Source of the DNA: Paraburkholderia rhynchosiae
GTDB taxonomy: Bacteria; Pseudomonadota; Gammaproteobacteria; Burkholderiales; Burkholderiaceae
Direction: 5' to 3'
Length of the DNA stretch: 64,000 nucleotides
NCBI RefSeq assembly: GCF_002879865.1
Contig: NZ_PNXY01000015.1
Location: 106,424-170,423 of the forward strand
The first letter of the stretch is position 1, and each line of letters starts with the position of its first letter. The translations under genes were made by a program, and so were the position numbers. This document shows, in pieces, positions 26,633 to 35,428 of the stretch. The notes beneath the pieces are model-generated. The model was not told the origin of the DNA. It did not search any database and saw nothing but the letters and a program-made list of their open reading frames with translations.

Positions 26633-27367
26633 TTATCCGCGCGTGGGTGCTGGCGGGACCGGCGGCGCGGAAGCGAAGGTACCGGCGATTTCCTCGGAGC
26701 TATAGTCGATCATCGCCATCGACGCGAGTTCGGCTTCTTTCGGGTCGTGCCGCTCGATCGCTTCGACCACACGCCGATGCGAGTTCACCGCCGCTTCCCA
26801 GGCGCCTTCCCTCGCGTTGACAATCGGATTCGCGGTCGACAGCGCTCCGCGAATGATCGCCGCCATCTGCTTGAAGAACTGATTGCCGCTCGCGACGACG
26901 ATACGCGTATGGAACAGTTCGTCGGCTTCCTGATAACCCGGCTCGCCCGGACGGATCACGCGAAACGCCTCGAACGCATCGCGAACAGCAGCGATGTCCG
27001 CCGCGCTGCCGCGCGACGCGGCCTGCGCCGACGCACGCGGCTCGATCAGGATGCGAAATTCGATCACGTCGCGCAGGAATAGCGGATCGGGCTTCGCACG
27101 AAAGCGCCAGTTCACCACGTCCTCGTCGATCATGCGCCAATCGCTCATCGGCCGGATGCGCGTGCCGATCTTGGGACGCACGTCGAGCATGTCGCGCGCG
27201 AGCAGCATCGACAGCGCTTCGCGCATGACGGTGCGGCTGACGTCGAACTCTTTCGACAGCACGTCCTGTGGTGGCAGTATCGCGCCGTACTTCTCCTCGA
27301 CGATGCCCGTGACCAACCCGTCCATCACCTTGCTGACGAGTGATCGATCCTTGTTTGCCTGTTCCAT
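26633..27367 (-). CDS. GntR-family regulator (FadR/FCD subfamily)
   Basis: A 244-residue transcription factor. The N-terminal winged helix (about residues 10-75) has PPQDVLSKEFDVSRTVMREALSMLLARDMLDVRPKIGTRI. The C-terminal FCD ligand domain contains ADELFHTRIVVASGNQFF and NSHRRVVEAIERHD, giving the Asp/His metal site of the family. The layout recalls sugar-acid regulators such as DgoR or UxuR. The ATG at 27367 follows GGGGAGAGGG. The neighbouring oxidoreductase is a plausible target. Confidence 0.9.
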   Translation of the reverse strand: MEQANKDRSLVSKVMDGLVTGIVEEKYGAILPPQDVLSKEFDVSRTVMREALSMLLARDMLDVRPKIGTRIRPMSDWRMIDEDVVNWRFRAKPDPLFLRDVIEFRILIEPRASAQAASRGSAADIAAVRDAFEAFRVIRPGEPGYQEADELFHTRIVVASGNQFFKQMAAIIRGALSTANPIVNAREGAWEAAVNSHRRVVEAIERHDPKEAELASMAMIDYSSEEIAGTFASAPPVPPAPTRG

Positions 27368-27662
27368 GACCCTCTCCCCGAAGCGGTGTTCGCCCCCGCG
27401 TAGCCTGTTGATAAATCGTTCTTTTGTGTGTTTTATCGTCGCGTGGGTGCTAATCCACGATACGTTGCTAGCTTCACAACCGTTACGCCAGTTGGGACAC
27501 TTCCTGACAGGGTTATCCCTCTGAAGAACTGTTTCTTCTCTGTAACGCGACACGCTTCGTCGGACCATAAGCTTGCGTCTCAAGCATGCCCTCGCCGCTA
27601 ACTTTGCATCGTGCGAAGACGCACGTTGCAAGCCAATTTGTCTGAACGGAAACAGTGCCGAG

Positions 27663-28001
27663 CTAACCATGATTTGCCGCAAGAGCCGGACCCGGCTGCG
27701 GGCCCTCGGTGACGACGGTGGCCGGAGGCACGCTTGCAAGTGCTGTGAAATGTGGCATCGACGCGCTCGCGAAGCGCACGGAGCGCATGACGCAAGCCGG
27801 GTTCGTCGAAGCGGGCTTGTGCGCGATGAAGTGCAACCACCACGCGTCGCTGTTCTCGACGTCGTGGGGAATACGGTTGCCCTCGCAACTTTCGAACACC
27901 GCATGCCATTGCAAGCTGATCCGTGCGAGGTGCCCGCGCTGTTCGCGCAGCGTCGTGTAGACGATCACAATGCCAAAGTTGTGAGCCGCCGCTGTCTTCA
28001 C
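27663..28001 (-). CDS. Hypothetical protein, start uncertain
   Basis: A 112-residue frame with strong GC in third codon positions and ordinary protein composition (VVYTTLREQ-like and SDAWWLHFIAHKPAS segments), which suggests a real gene. The only start is GTG 28001 without a visible ribosome site. The frame remains open for another 18 codons upstream with plausible sequence (DACLRQCIGDYTVK) but no start, so the N-terminus may be truncated or frameshifted. No family recognised. Confidence 0.5.
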   Translation of the reverse strand: MKTAAAHNFGIVIVYTTLREQRGHLARISLQWHAVFESCEGNRIPHDVENSDAWWLHFIAHKPASTNPACVMRSVRFASASMPHFTALASVPPATVVTEGPQPGPALAANHG

Positions 28002-28083
28002 CGTATAATCGCCGATGCATTGGCGCAGGCACGCGTCAAGTTGACGGCGACGTTAACCGACGGCGTGATCAGCATGCACTCCA

Positions 28084-28617
28084 TCACAGCATCTCGAACG
28101 TGTTGACGAGCGCGGCGCGGTCACGCTCGCCGCGCCGCACGGCAAGGAGCGGCTGTGAGCCGCGCATCTGCCGCGTCAGACCGATGAACGGCACGCCATG
28201 TTCGAGATACGGCCCTTCCGTCTTACGGAAACCGAATTGCTCGTAGAACTCGCGCAAGCTGAGCGGCGCGCTCACACGCGCCGCGTGTCCCGGCCAACGC
28301 TCGGCGATGGCTTGCAGCACGCGCTCCACCAGCATTTCCGCAGTGCCGTCGCCACGCCGCAGCGGGCTCGTCAATACCTTGTCGATCGTGATCTCGGGAT
28401 CTTCAGCATCGCCGGGCTGTATGCGAGCGTACGCGAGGATCGGCATGGGGCGCGCCATGTCCTCGACGGCGAAGACGTGTAGCGAGCTTTCGTCGCGGCC
28501 GTCGGCGTCGAGACAGACATGCGACTGTTCGACAACGAACACGGCGCTGCGGGCCCGCAAGATCAGATACAGCTCCCGTGCAGAAAGCTGCTCGAATTCC
28601 AGCGTTTTCCAGTTCAT
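28084..28617 (-). CDS. elaA: GNAT acetyltransferase, ElaA-like
   Basis: A 177-residue N-acetyltransferase. The ElaA signature region ELYLILRARSAVFVVEQ and the CLDADGRDESSLHVFA segment are present. So are the acetyl-CoA loop (SPLRRGDGTAEMLVERVLQ, in place of the usual RxxGxG/A) and RVSAPLSLREFYEQFGFRKTEGPYLEHGVPFIGL. ATG 28617 gives the correct family N-terminus (MNWKTLEFEQLSARELY). The acceptor substrate is unknown. Confidence 0.92.
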   Translation of the reverse strand: MNWKTLEFEQLSARELYLILRARSAVFVVEQSHVCLDADGRDESSLHVFAVEDMARPMPILAYARIQPGDAEDPEITIDKVLTSPLRRGDGTAEMLVERVLQAIAERWPGHAARVSAPLSLREFYEQFGFRKTEGPYLEHGVPFIGLTRQMRGSQPLLAVRRGERDRAALVNTFEML

Positions 28618-28895
28618 CACGTTCCCCAGCGGTCGATGAAGTTCAACGAGAACGGCACCGCATGCCGCCCTCATGGGCCGTGCTCGATACGCCGGCCCGT
28701 TTTGCTGGCTACACGTTAAGGCCGCGATACGCGCGTTTCCGTGCGGCATCGCACCGACGCCGGACTTTAAGGATTCTTAAATACGAGGCAACCGGACAGA
28801 TCATCCGCGCCGTCAATGATCAACAATGACCGCACCGAAAAGAACACCACGAGCCTGCCGCTCATGCAGCGGCCCGCCGCTGCCGCGAGAGCCTG
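28618..28895. other. Degenerate intergenic DNA
   Basis: No intact gene. A short plus-strand frame ending near 28829 (LKYEATGQIIRAVNDQQ) looks protein-like and may be the tail of a decayed gene, but it could not be assigned. Confidence 0.35.
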
Positions 28896-29265
28896 ATGAA
28901 GACGATGAGCGACACCGCCGCGCTCGCTGTCGCTACCGATGAACCGGCCGCGCCGAGCTTGCGCGATGAGTTGCTGGCTACGGGGCTTGTGATCTGATAC
29001 CGGCGACAACGGGCGATATGGCCGCAGCCATGTTTTCGAGGACTCCGCGGACCGCCTGAACGTCGCGATCACGCAGCGAGTATAAATTAGCATTCCGAAG
29101 TACTTCGCCTTCATCTAGCCGTGCGCCGCATGGACTTCGAAGATGGCGAATATCGGTTTCGGCGTGGAGCGCATCACGCTCGCGCTATTCGTCATCATCG
29201 GCTCGACGTGAAGGCGTGGCCCAATGACGTGCGCGCGCTACTGTGGGGCGATACGAGATACGGAA
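28896..29265 (+). pseudogene. Amino acid:[carrier protein] ligase remnant
   Basis: The N-terminus of a class II synthetase-like amino acid:[acyl-carrier-protein] ligase can be read from ATG 28896 (SLRDELLATGLVI) and stops at TGA 28995. About 145 bases later the C-terminus appears as ANIGFGVERITLALF in one frame. It continues after a frameshift as RHHRLDVKAWPNDVRALLWGD in another. These pieces resemble the first and last parts of such ligases; the central catalytic part is missing. The gene is therefore a deletion remnant with at least one stop and one frameshift. Assignment rests on remembered family patterns. Confidence 0.6.
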
Positions 29266-29499
29266 GCGAGCGTCGCGCATGGCATCGAGCGCATGGAAGC
29301 GCTGGCGGCGATTGCACAACGCGCGGGAGACGGCGCACGAGTTCGTCGCTGACACCGTTGGCGCAGTACACGTCATGCGCATCCCAGTTGCTGCGGCGCG
29401 CCGCATTATCCGCTGACGGCAGCGTAAGCGCGATTTCATCGCAAAGCGCGATGGCGCGCGCAACGGAATCGCCGCCGCGTCAGGGCGAGCGCGAGTAGC

Positions 29500-30610
29500 A
29501 GGAAGCTCTCGCTCTTTGACGCCAGCGTTGGCGGCAAAACGCTCGCGCGCGCCATGGCGCCGACGACTCGTATCGCTGCCGATTTTGAGCACGGTGCGCA
29601 GCGCGCTGCTGGGTCACATGCGGGGCTGGTGTCCCTGTGTGCAAGCGGTTAGCCCATGGCGCCCAGTCGAATTGCTGAGCGACGCATTCATGCGATCGAT
29701 CACGTCGACGTCATGAGCCGGATCCATCGCGACGACGGCATTGTTTCGCTAACGCTACATTTCGTTCATCCACATGATGCGGCGGCATGCGGTGCGTCAT
29801 TCAATTGCGGCGCCCACGTTTCGTTCCTGCAATGGACGGACGTGTACACGCGCTGACCGGCAGCGTCCGCGTGCCACGCGCCGTTTCGCTTCGCTCCCGG
29901 TGTTGTGCGGCGGCAGCGAGGCGAGCAGCAAACCGCGATGTTCGGACTGTCGCCTTCGATGCGCGCGCAACCGGTATTTACCGAACAGTTGTCTGAGATT
30001 GTCGCCCGCAAAGGTCAGATCTACCGTATGCCTGCAACTCGCCGTCAGCTGCGGCGGCGCACTCGTCCGGCAGCGTCAGGTCGCCTGCGCGTGATCGATG
30101 CCACAGGACGGCCTGAAAGCGCCCTCCACGGCCCCCCGCGCGCACTCGAACCCATACACAGGTGTCGATCACCGAGGAAGGCCTCAACGGCCTCGATATC
30201 CACCTGATCAATGAGCCCGCCAAAACACCGCGGTGCAACTGGAACGGGTCTGTCTGGGCGACGGCTGCTTCAACGTTGCGGTGGCGAGCCGCGCGGTCGA
30301 ATGGGCGCCGTAGTATGCAGCGTATTAGCGCAGCCGCGTGCCTCGGCCCGTTCTTCGGTCCGATACGGCCGCGCGCCGGCAACGGCTGGCAACGGGTCCT
30401 CGAGTGAAGCGCTTCGCGCGCTTCGTTCATATTATTGAGTCGCACTACCGCGTGCCGCACGACCGCTTTCATTTCGCACTGAACCGCCGGTGCATCGTGC
30501 CTCTGGTTGCGCTTGCATCGAACGTCGGCTTTAAAGCTTACGGAACGCATGCGACGCGCGCCCGCCGGGTCCGCGCGCTCAATGCGGCCTGCGCCGCGTT
30601 CTACGGATAA
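29500..30610 (+). pseudogene. GH2 beta-mannosidase-like gene remnant
   Basis: Pieces of one glycoside hydrolase family 2 protein appear in the right order but in different frames. They are LLGHMRGWCPCVQAVSPWRPVELLSDAFMR (29,600s), IDHVDVMSRIHRDDGIVSLTLHFVHP (29,700s) and LTGSVRVPRA. After these come SLPVLCGGSE with QQTAMFGLSPSMRAQPVFTE (29,900s), EEGLNGLDIHLINE (30,170s) and FVHIIESHYRVPHDRFHFALNRRCIVPL (30,430s). An intact enzyme is roughly 2.4 kb, so internal deletions have occurred, and at least five frameshifts are needed. The order matches the N-terminal sugar-binding domain, the barrel and the C-terminal beta domain of beta-mannosidases. Confidence 0.65.
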
Positions 30611-31236
30611 AGCCGTCCTGCTTGAGCGAGCCATCGCAACTCGCGTAAAACCCCGCACGCGCCAAAGGGCCTGTCTGCGCCGTGCAATCACTGTCGGTTT
30701 TTTTGCGACTCCTGAAATCCAGAAACGATGAACCGTATCGCACCGAAGGCAGTGCGTTGAACACATCTGAATCAATTCCGGCACATCGCGGACACCGCGC
30801 CAAAAGGCGCTCGCGCAGGCCGGGTCAACCCTGGCAGCGCTTGCGCAACACCCCGGCTAGCCGCCGCGAACTCAATCGGATCAAGCACTTGGCCCGTATA
30901 AAAACAGCGTTCGGAACGCGGCCCGATCGAAAGGCCGATGTACAGAATTGAAACAAAAAGCCCCACACAGGCAGGCGGATTCGCTAGAGCGTCGTCGCTG
31001 CGGCGCATCAGTCCGGCTTTTCGCTATGGTTGGCACAGTCCTCGCTAATAGGAGAACGCAACACCGCGGCGCCGTAGGGGAAGAAACCAGAACGGCGGCG
31101 GCGCATCAGGCCAATACGGGGCCGATCCTGTTCATCCTCCGCTGCTTGCAACGCAGCGCATGATTCGCCAAAGGATGCAGGCGTCGGATCAAAAACAGGA
31201 AGACGCGCGACGCGCGGCTTCACGCGAGGACCGATC
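30611..31236. other. No gene seen
   Basis: About 625 bases between the degenerate hydrolase and the Crp/Fnr gene. The short frames present have no protein-like composition. It should contain the promoter of the regulator. Confidence 0.5.
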
Positions 31237-31971
31237 ATGTTGACACTTCAATCAGATCTGCACGGTAACCATTTGCTCGGCGCATTGCCGTCCCACGAAT
31301 GGCAAGCGCTTGCTCCCCACCTCGAACTGGTTCATCTGCGCACTGAGCAGCTGTTGTGCGACTCCGGCCAACGTATCCATCACGTGTACTTTCCGACGAC
31401 CGCGATCATTTCGATGCTGTCGACGATGGAAGACGGCAGCTCCGTAGAAATCGCCGCGGTCGGCCGCGAAGGCATGACCGGCGTGCCGGTGCTCACGGGC
31501 GGCGAAACCATGCCGAACCGCGTGCAGGTTCAATGCGCTGGCTTCGCGTACCGCATGAGCGCCCAGGCCCTCAAGCAGCAATTCGCACGCTCCGACTTTC
31601 TGCGCCGCCTGATGCTGCTCTATATGCACGCTCTTCTCACGCAAGTCGCGCAAACCGCGGCGTGCAACCGCCATCACGCACTGAACAAGCAGCTGTGCCG
31701 GTGGCTTCTGATCGAAGTGGACCGCGTTGCATCGAATGACCTGACGGTGACGCAGCAACTGATCGCCGACATGCTCGGCGTGCGCCGCGAAGGCATTACC
31801 GAAGCGGCCGGCAAACTGCATGACGAAGGTCTGATCCATCATAGCCGCGGGCACATCAAGGTGCTCGACCGCAAGGGACTCGAAGCGCGCGCGTGCGAAT
31901 GCTACGGCCTCGTCAAGCGCGAGTTCGACCGCCTTCTGCCACGCCTACGCCAAGCCGAGACTGTCGAATAA
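31237..31971 (+). CDS. Crp/Fnr-family transcription regulator
   Basis: A 244-residue regulator. The N-terminal cyclic-nucleotide-binding-like beta barrel spans about residues 20-130 (HHVYFPTTAIISMLSTMEDGSSVEIAAVGREGMTGVPVL). A long dimer helix and a C-terminal winged HTH follow (DLTVTQQLIADMLGVRREGITEAAGKLHDEGLI). The barrel has the pattern GREGMTGVPVLTGG rather than the E. coli Crp cAMP pocket, and no Fnr-type Cys cluster is seen, so the ligand is unknown. It lies 36 bases before polysaccharide genes in the same direction and may regulate them. Confidence 0.92.
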   Translation: MLTLQSDLHGNHLLGALPSHEWQALAPHLELVHLRTEQLLCDSGQRIHHVYFPTTAIISMLSTMEDGSSVEIAAVGREGMTGVPVLTGGETMPNRVQVQCAGFAYRMSAQALKQQFARSDFLRRLMLLYMHALLTQVAQTAACNRHHALNKQLCRWLLIEVDRVASNDLTVTQQLIADMLGVRREGITEAAGKLHDEGLIHHSRGHIKVLDRKGLEARACECYGLVKREFDRLLPRLRQAETVE

Positions 31972-32007
31972 GGCAACGCACGATTCGACCACCTCGCAGA
32001 GTCATTT

Positions 32008-33429
32008 ATGTTCAGGAATACTGCGCGATGTCTCGACGCACTTTTCGTGGTTGCGGGAGGCCTGCTCGCTCACTGGATGCGCTTTTCGACATCCGTCGCA
32101 TTGCCGGACACCGAACGTCTGCTGATCGCGTTCAACTGCGTGCTGATGCTGTTGATGTTTCCCGGCTTCGGTGTCTACGAAACGTGGCGCGGCAAGGCTT
32201 TGACCTCCATGCTGGCGAGAGTCGCCGCAGCGTGGCTGGCGGTGGTCGCGACCGCGTTGTTGCTAGCGTTCACGCTGCATCGCATGGACTTCGTATCGCG
32301 GCTGTGGTTCGCTTATTCCACACTGATTTCCGGCGTGCTGATCATCGCGACCAAATGCGCGGTGCACGTGGCTTTGCGCAACTTGCGCCGCCGCGGCATG
32401 AATTTCCGCACGGTTGCGATTGTCGGTGCACGCGGCTTTTCGCGCACGCTGCTCGCCCATCTCGAACATGCGCCGCAAGCGGGTTTCAAACCGGTCTGCG
32501 TGTTCGATAACAGCATTGATGCCGGCATCGATACGAGCATTGAAGGGGCCGGAGCTTATGGCGCGACTCACGGCGCGCGGCTGAATGGACTGCCGGTGCT
32601 GACCGATCTGGACGCGTTCGCCGCCAAAGTGCGGGACGAGCACGTGAACGAAGTCTGGCTCGCGTTGCCGTTATCAGAAGAACCTACGATCTATCGCTTT
32701 CAGCGCATGTTCAGGAACGACTTCGTGAATCTGCGCTTTATTCCCGATGTACGCAGCCTCTCGCTTTTCAATCACTCGCTGGTCGACGTCGTCGGTTTGC
32801 CCACACTGAATCTGAGCGCGACGCCGTTCTCGTCGCCGCAGATGTGGCCGAAGCTGATCTTCGACCGCCTGTTCGCTGCCGCCGCGCTGCTCACGCTTGC
32901 GCCGGTGTTTCTGGTGCTCGCGGCTGGCATCAAGCTCACTTCACCCGGACCGGTGTTCTTTCGCCAGACCCGCAAGGGCGCCGACGGGGAGCCGTTCTCG
33001 ATCTACAAGTTTCGTTCGATGACCGTGCATCACGAAGCGCATGGGCAGCTCACGCAGGCATCGCGCAACGACGCACGCGTGACGAAGCTCGGCGGCTTCA
33101 TGCGCCGTACGAGCCTCGACGAGCTGCCGCAATTTCTCAACGTGCTGCTCGGTCAGATGTCGGTGGTCGGCCCGCGTCCGCATGCGATCGAACACGACGA
33201 TCTGTACAAGGACCAGGTATACGGTTACATGCACCGCTATCGCATCAAACCGGGCATTACCGGATGGGCCCAGGTAAACGGCTATCGCGGCGCCACCCGC
33301 AAGGTGGAAAAGATGGAGGCGCGCGTGAAGTTCGATCTCTTCTATATCCATAACTGGTCGTTCTGGTTCGACATGAAGATCGTGTTCATCACGATCTTCA
33401 AGGGCTTTGTCAGCCGCAACGCGTTCTGA
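32008..33429 (+). CDS. Undecaprenyl-phosphate glycosyl-1-P transferase
   Basis: A 473-residue WcaJ/PssY-like initiating transferase that loads the first sugar-1-phosphate onto undecaprenyl phosphate for exopolysaccharide synthesis. Four N-terminal hydrophobic segments come first, then a CoA-binding-like Rossmann region (RTVAIVGARGFSRTLLAHLE). The C-terminal bacterial sugar transferase domain has KLTSPGPVFFRQTRKGADGEPFSIYKFRSM, RRTSLDELPQFLNVLLGQMSVVGPRP and RIKPGITGWAQVNGYRG. It is the first enzyme of a small EPS cluster. The sugar is probably glucose or galactose by family. Confidence 0.93.
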   Translation: MFRNTARCLDALFVVAGGLLAHWMRFSTSVALPDTERLLIAFNCVLMLLMFPGFGVYETWRGKALTSMLARVAAAWLAVVATALLLAFTLHRMDFVSRLWFAYSTLISGVLIIATKCAVHVALRNLRRRGMNFRTVAIVGARGFSRTLLAHLEHAPQAGFKPVCVFDNSIDAGIDTSIEGAGAYGATHGARLNGLPVLTDLDAFAAKVRDEHVNEVWLALPLSEEPTIYRFQRMFRNDFVNLRFIPDVRSLSLFNHSLVDVVGLPTLNLSATPFSSPQMWPKLIFDRLFAAAALLTLAPVFLVLAAGIKLTSPGPVFFRQTRKGADGEPFSIYKFRSMTVHHEAHGQLTQASRNDARVTKLGGFMRRTSLDELPQFLNVLLGQMSVVGPRPHAIEHDDLYKDQVYGYMHRYRIKPGITGWAQVNGYRGATRKVEKMEARVKFDLFYIHNWSFWFDMKIVFITIFKGFVSRNAF

Positions 33430-33452
33430 GCATGCCGTGACGGGAACCGCTC

Positions 33453-34385
33453 GTGAAAGTCTCCGTGATCGTGCCGACGTACCGGCGCACTGCCGATCTC
33501 GCGCGTTGCCTCGCCGCGCTTGAAGCACAGGAGCGCAGGCCCGACGAGGTCATCGTGGTCGCACGTCATGACGATCATGCGACGCTCGACTGGCTGCGCA
33601 CGCGCGAGGCGAACCGGCCCGATCCGCGCCGCTACGTCGTGCTCGTGCACAAGCCGGGCGTGGTGGCCGCCTACAACCTCGGCATCGAAAGCGCATGCGG
33701 CGACGTGCTCTGTTTCACCGACGACGACGCCGCTCCGCATCCGGACTGGGTCGCTCGGATCGCCCGCGCATTCGAGAGCGATCCGTCATTGGGAGGTCTC
33801 GGCGGCCGCGACATCGTGCATGAACGCCACGGCATCCTGCAGGGGCGAAAGCCCCGCGTCGGGCTAGTACGCTGGTATGGCCGCACGATCGGCAATCATC
33901 ACATCGGTCATGGACGAGCGCGCGAAGTCCAGGTACTGAAGGGCGTGAACATGGCGTTTCGCCGCAAGGCGATCGGCAGGCTGCGCTTCGACGCGCGCCT
34001 GCGCGGCAGCGGCGCGCAGGTTCACTGCGAAATGGCTTTCAGTCTCGACGTGCAGGGGCGCGGCTGGACGCTCATCTATGACCCGGCGCTTGTGGTCGAG
34101 CACTTCCCCGCTCGACGCAGCGACGAGGACCCGCGCTTCACATTCAACGACACGGCTTTCTATAACGCGTCGTTCAATCTCCGACTCATCATGTGCGAAC
34201 ACCTGACGCCGCCCGGTCGATGGGCGTTCGTCGTTTACTCGACGCTGATCGGCGACAACGCGGACCCGGGATTTCTGCGCGCCTTATCGCGGGCATCCGA
34301 GCACGGCGGCGTGGCGCTTGCACTTCGTAAATGGCGAGTGGGTTTACGCGCCATGCGCGGGGCATGGCAGGAAGCAGTGCGCTGA
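33453..34385 (+). CDS. Glycosyltransferase family 2
   Basis: A 310-residue GT-A fold glycosyltransferase. VSVIVPTYRRTADLARCLAALEAQ opens the nucleotide-sugar domain. The DxD-type metal site is in LCFTDDDAAPHPDWV. GVNMAFRRKAIGRLRFD and a conserved C-terminal helical part follow. Starts at GTG 33453. It follows the WcaJ-like gene after 23 bases and presumably adds a sugar to the lipid-linked repeat unit. Donor and acceptor are unknown. Confidence 0.9.
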   Translation: MKVSVIVPTYRRTADLARCLAALEAQERRPDEVIVVARHDDHATLDWLRTREANRPDPRRYVVLVHKPGVVAAYNLGIESACGDVLCFTDDDAAPHPDWVARIARAFESDPSLGGLGGRDIVHERHGILQGRKPRVGLVRWYGRTIGNHHIGHGRAREVQVLKGVNMAFRRKAIGRLRFDARLRGSGAQVHCEMAFSLDVQGRGWTLIYDPALVVEHFPARRSDEDPRFTFNDTAFYNASFNLRLIMCEHLTPPGRWAFVVYSTLIGDNADPGFLRALSRASEHGGVALALRKWRVGLRAMRGAWQEAVR

Positions 34386-34757
34386 AGAAACTGTGCCGCG
34401 CTCGCGCGCGCGGTGGGCGGCGTAATGAATGCTGCGCTGCTCAATAGCCGCAATAAAAAGTACGCGTTACTACGCTTATGCGTACCCGTATACGACCGCC
34501 GATCCGGGTCATACTCGCAAGCCGGACTGAGTGCGTTCCTAACGGCGGTGAATCAAGGGCTGCGCCATATGAAGGCGCAGCCCTTTTCTATTGACGCCTA
34601 TTGCCGCCGCGCAATGGAAAGGTTCGGACGATGGCGATTGGGATGCAGCAGCCAATGACGCCGGCAGCTCAAAAGCCACCAGCGCAGCGTGGACGGAACG
34701 ACGCGGCCGAAGACAGCGCAATAAATCGTTTAAGGCCTACGCTGCTCCGCGGAGGTC
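34386..34757. other. Intergenic region with terminator
   Basis: No gene is evident. The sequence contains one clear terminator (listed separately) and otherwise degenerate DNA between the plus-strand EPS genes and the minus-strand toxin-antitoxin pair. Confidence 0.5.
34555..34590 (+). terminator. Intrinsic terminator of EPS genes
   Basis: AAGGGCTGCGCC, seven-base loop, GGCGCAGCCCTT, then TTCTATT. A perfect 12-bp stem downstream of the GT2 gene. Confidence 0.8.
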
Positions 34758-35180
34758 TTATAAAAACGCGCTGACGTCTGTCTGAAAACGCACGGCGAGC
34801 GCCTTGGCAACCTTCTTGCTGATCGCGCGGCGACCGGCCAGGATATCGCTCACGACGGTCGGCGATGCGATTCCAATCAGGTCCTTCTGCTTGAGGCCGT
34901 GCGTTTCCAGCAGATGCCGCAATACCTCACGCGGCTCCGCTGCTGGAATCGTCACGTTGTGCGCCTCCCAGTTCCTGACCAGATCCGACACGATCGCGAA
35001 AAGATCGGTAAGCGGATCGTCTTCCTTGCCGTTCAGATGATCGGCAAGCGCGTTGGCGAGCCGGACCATCGTCTGATAGTCGTGCTCGTCGCGAATCGGA
35101 GTGATGGGCAACTGGGCCTGCAACGCAGCCCAGCTTTGAGCGATGTCGGGAAATGATCCCGGAAGGCGATCGGCATTCAT
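34758..35180 (-). CDS. HigA-type antitoxin (XRE HTH)
   Basis: A 140-residue antitoxin with an N-terminal toxin-binding segment (LPITPIRDEHDYQTMVRLANALADHL). A C-terminal helix-turn-helix follows (AAEPREVLRHLLETHGLKQKDLIGIASPTVVSDILAGRRAISKKVAKALAVRF). This is the order typical of HigA partners of HigB toxins. ATG 35180 lies five bases after the stop of the toxin-like frame. It should autorepress the pair through its HTH. Confidence 0.85.
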   Translation of the reverse strand: MNADRLPGSFPDIAQSWAALQAQLPITPIRDEHDYQTMVRLANALADHLNGKEDDPLTDLFAIVSDLVRNWEAHNVTIPAAEPREVLRHLLETHGLKQKDLIGIASPTVVSDILAGRRAISKKVAKALAVRFQTDVSAFL

Positions 35181-35185
35181 GAGTT

Positions 35186-35419
35186 TTAATTCTTCCTCGT
35201 CCAAAGGTCGTGCTCCGCATGCGTCATGACGTGACAAACGAATAACGACTGCCTGTTGTAGTAAACAACGCTTTCTTTGAGATGATCCGCGTCGAGCATG
35301 TGCAGTGCGCGCATGCAGAGGAGCCCATACCCAACGCAACGAATCGTCCCCGATAGCCGGTCGGATGGCATAGCCCGAGCGGTCTGTTTGAACGTCTGAT
35401 GCTTCCGAAGCTCGCGCAA
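35186..35419 (-). CDS. HigB-like toxin, possibly truncated
   Basis: A 77-residue frame. The last part (ADHLKESVVYYNRQSLFVCHVMTHAEHDLWTRK) matches the C-terminus of HigB-type mRNA interferases, including the VMTHAEHD element. The first part lacks the usual HigB N-terminal strand-helix pattern and the length is short of the normal 95-110 residues. The N-terminus is therefore probably lost or frameshifted. It lies immediately before the antitoxin gene, in the standard toxin-first order, and begins beside the end of the GT4 gene. Confidence 0.55.
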   Translation of the reverse strand: MRELRKHQTFKQTARAMPSDRLSGTIRCVGYGLLCMRALHMLDADHLKESVVYYNRQSLFVCHVMTHAEHDLWTRKN

Positions 35420-35428
35420 ACCCGCGGC

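Noticed and set aside
29185..29592. 135-codon minus-strand frame in the degenerate region
   Set aside because: The plus strand carries recognisable pieces of a ligase and a GH2 protein; the minus frame has only Arg-rich composition.
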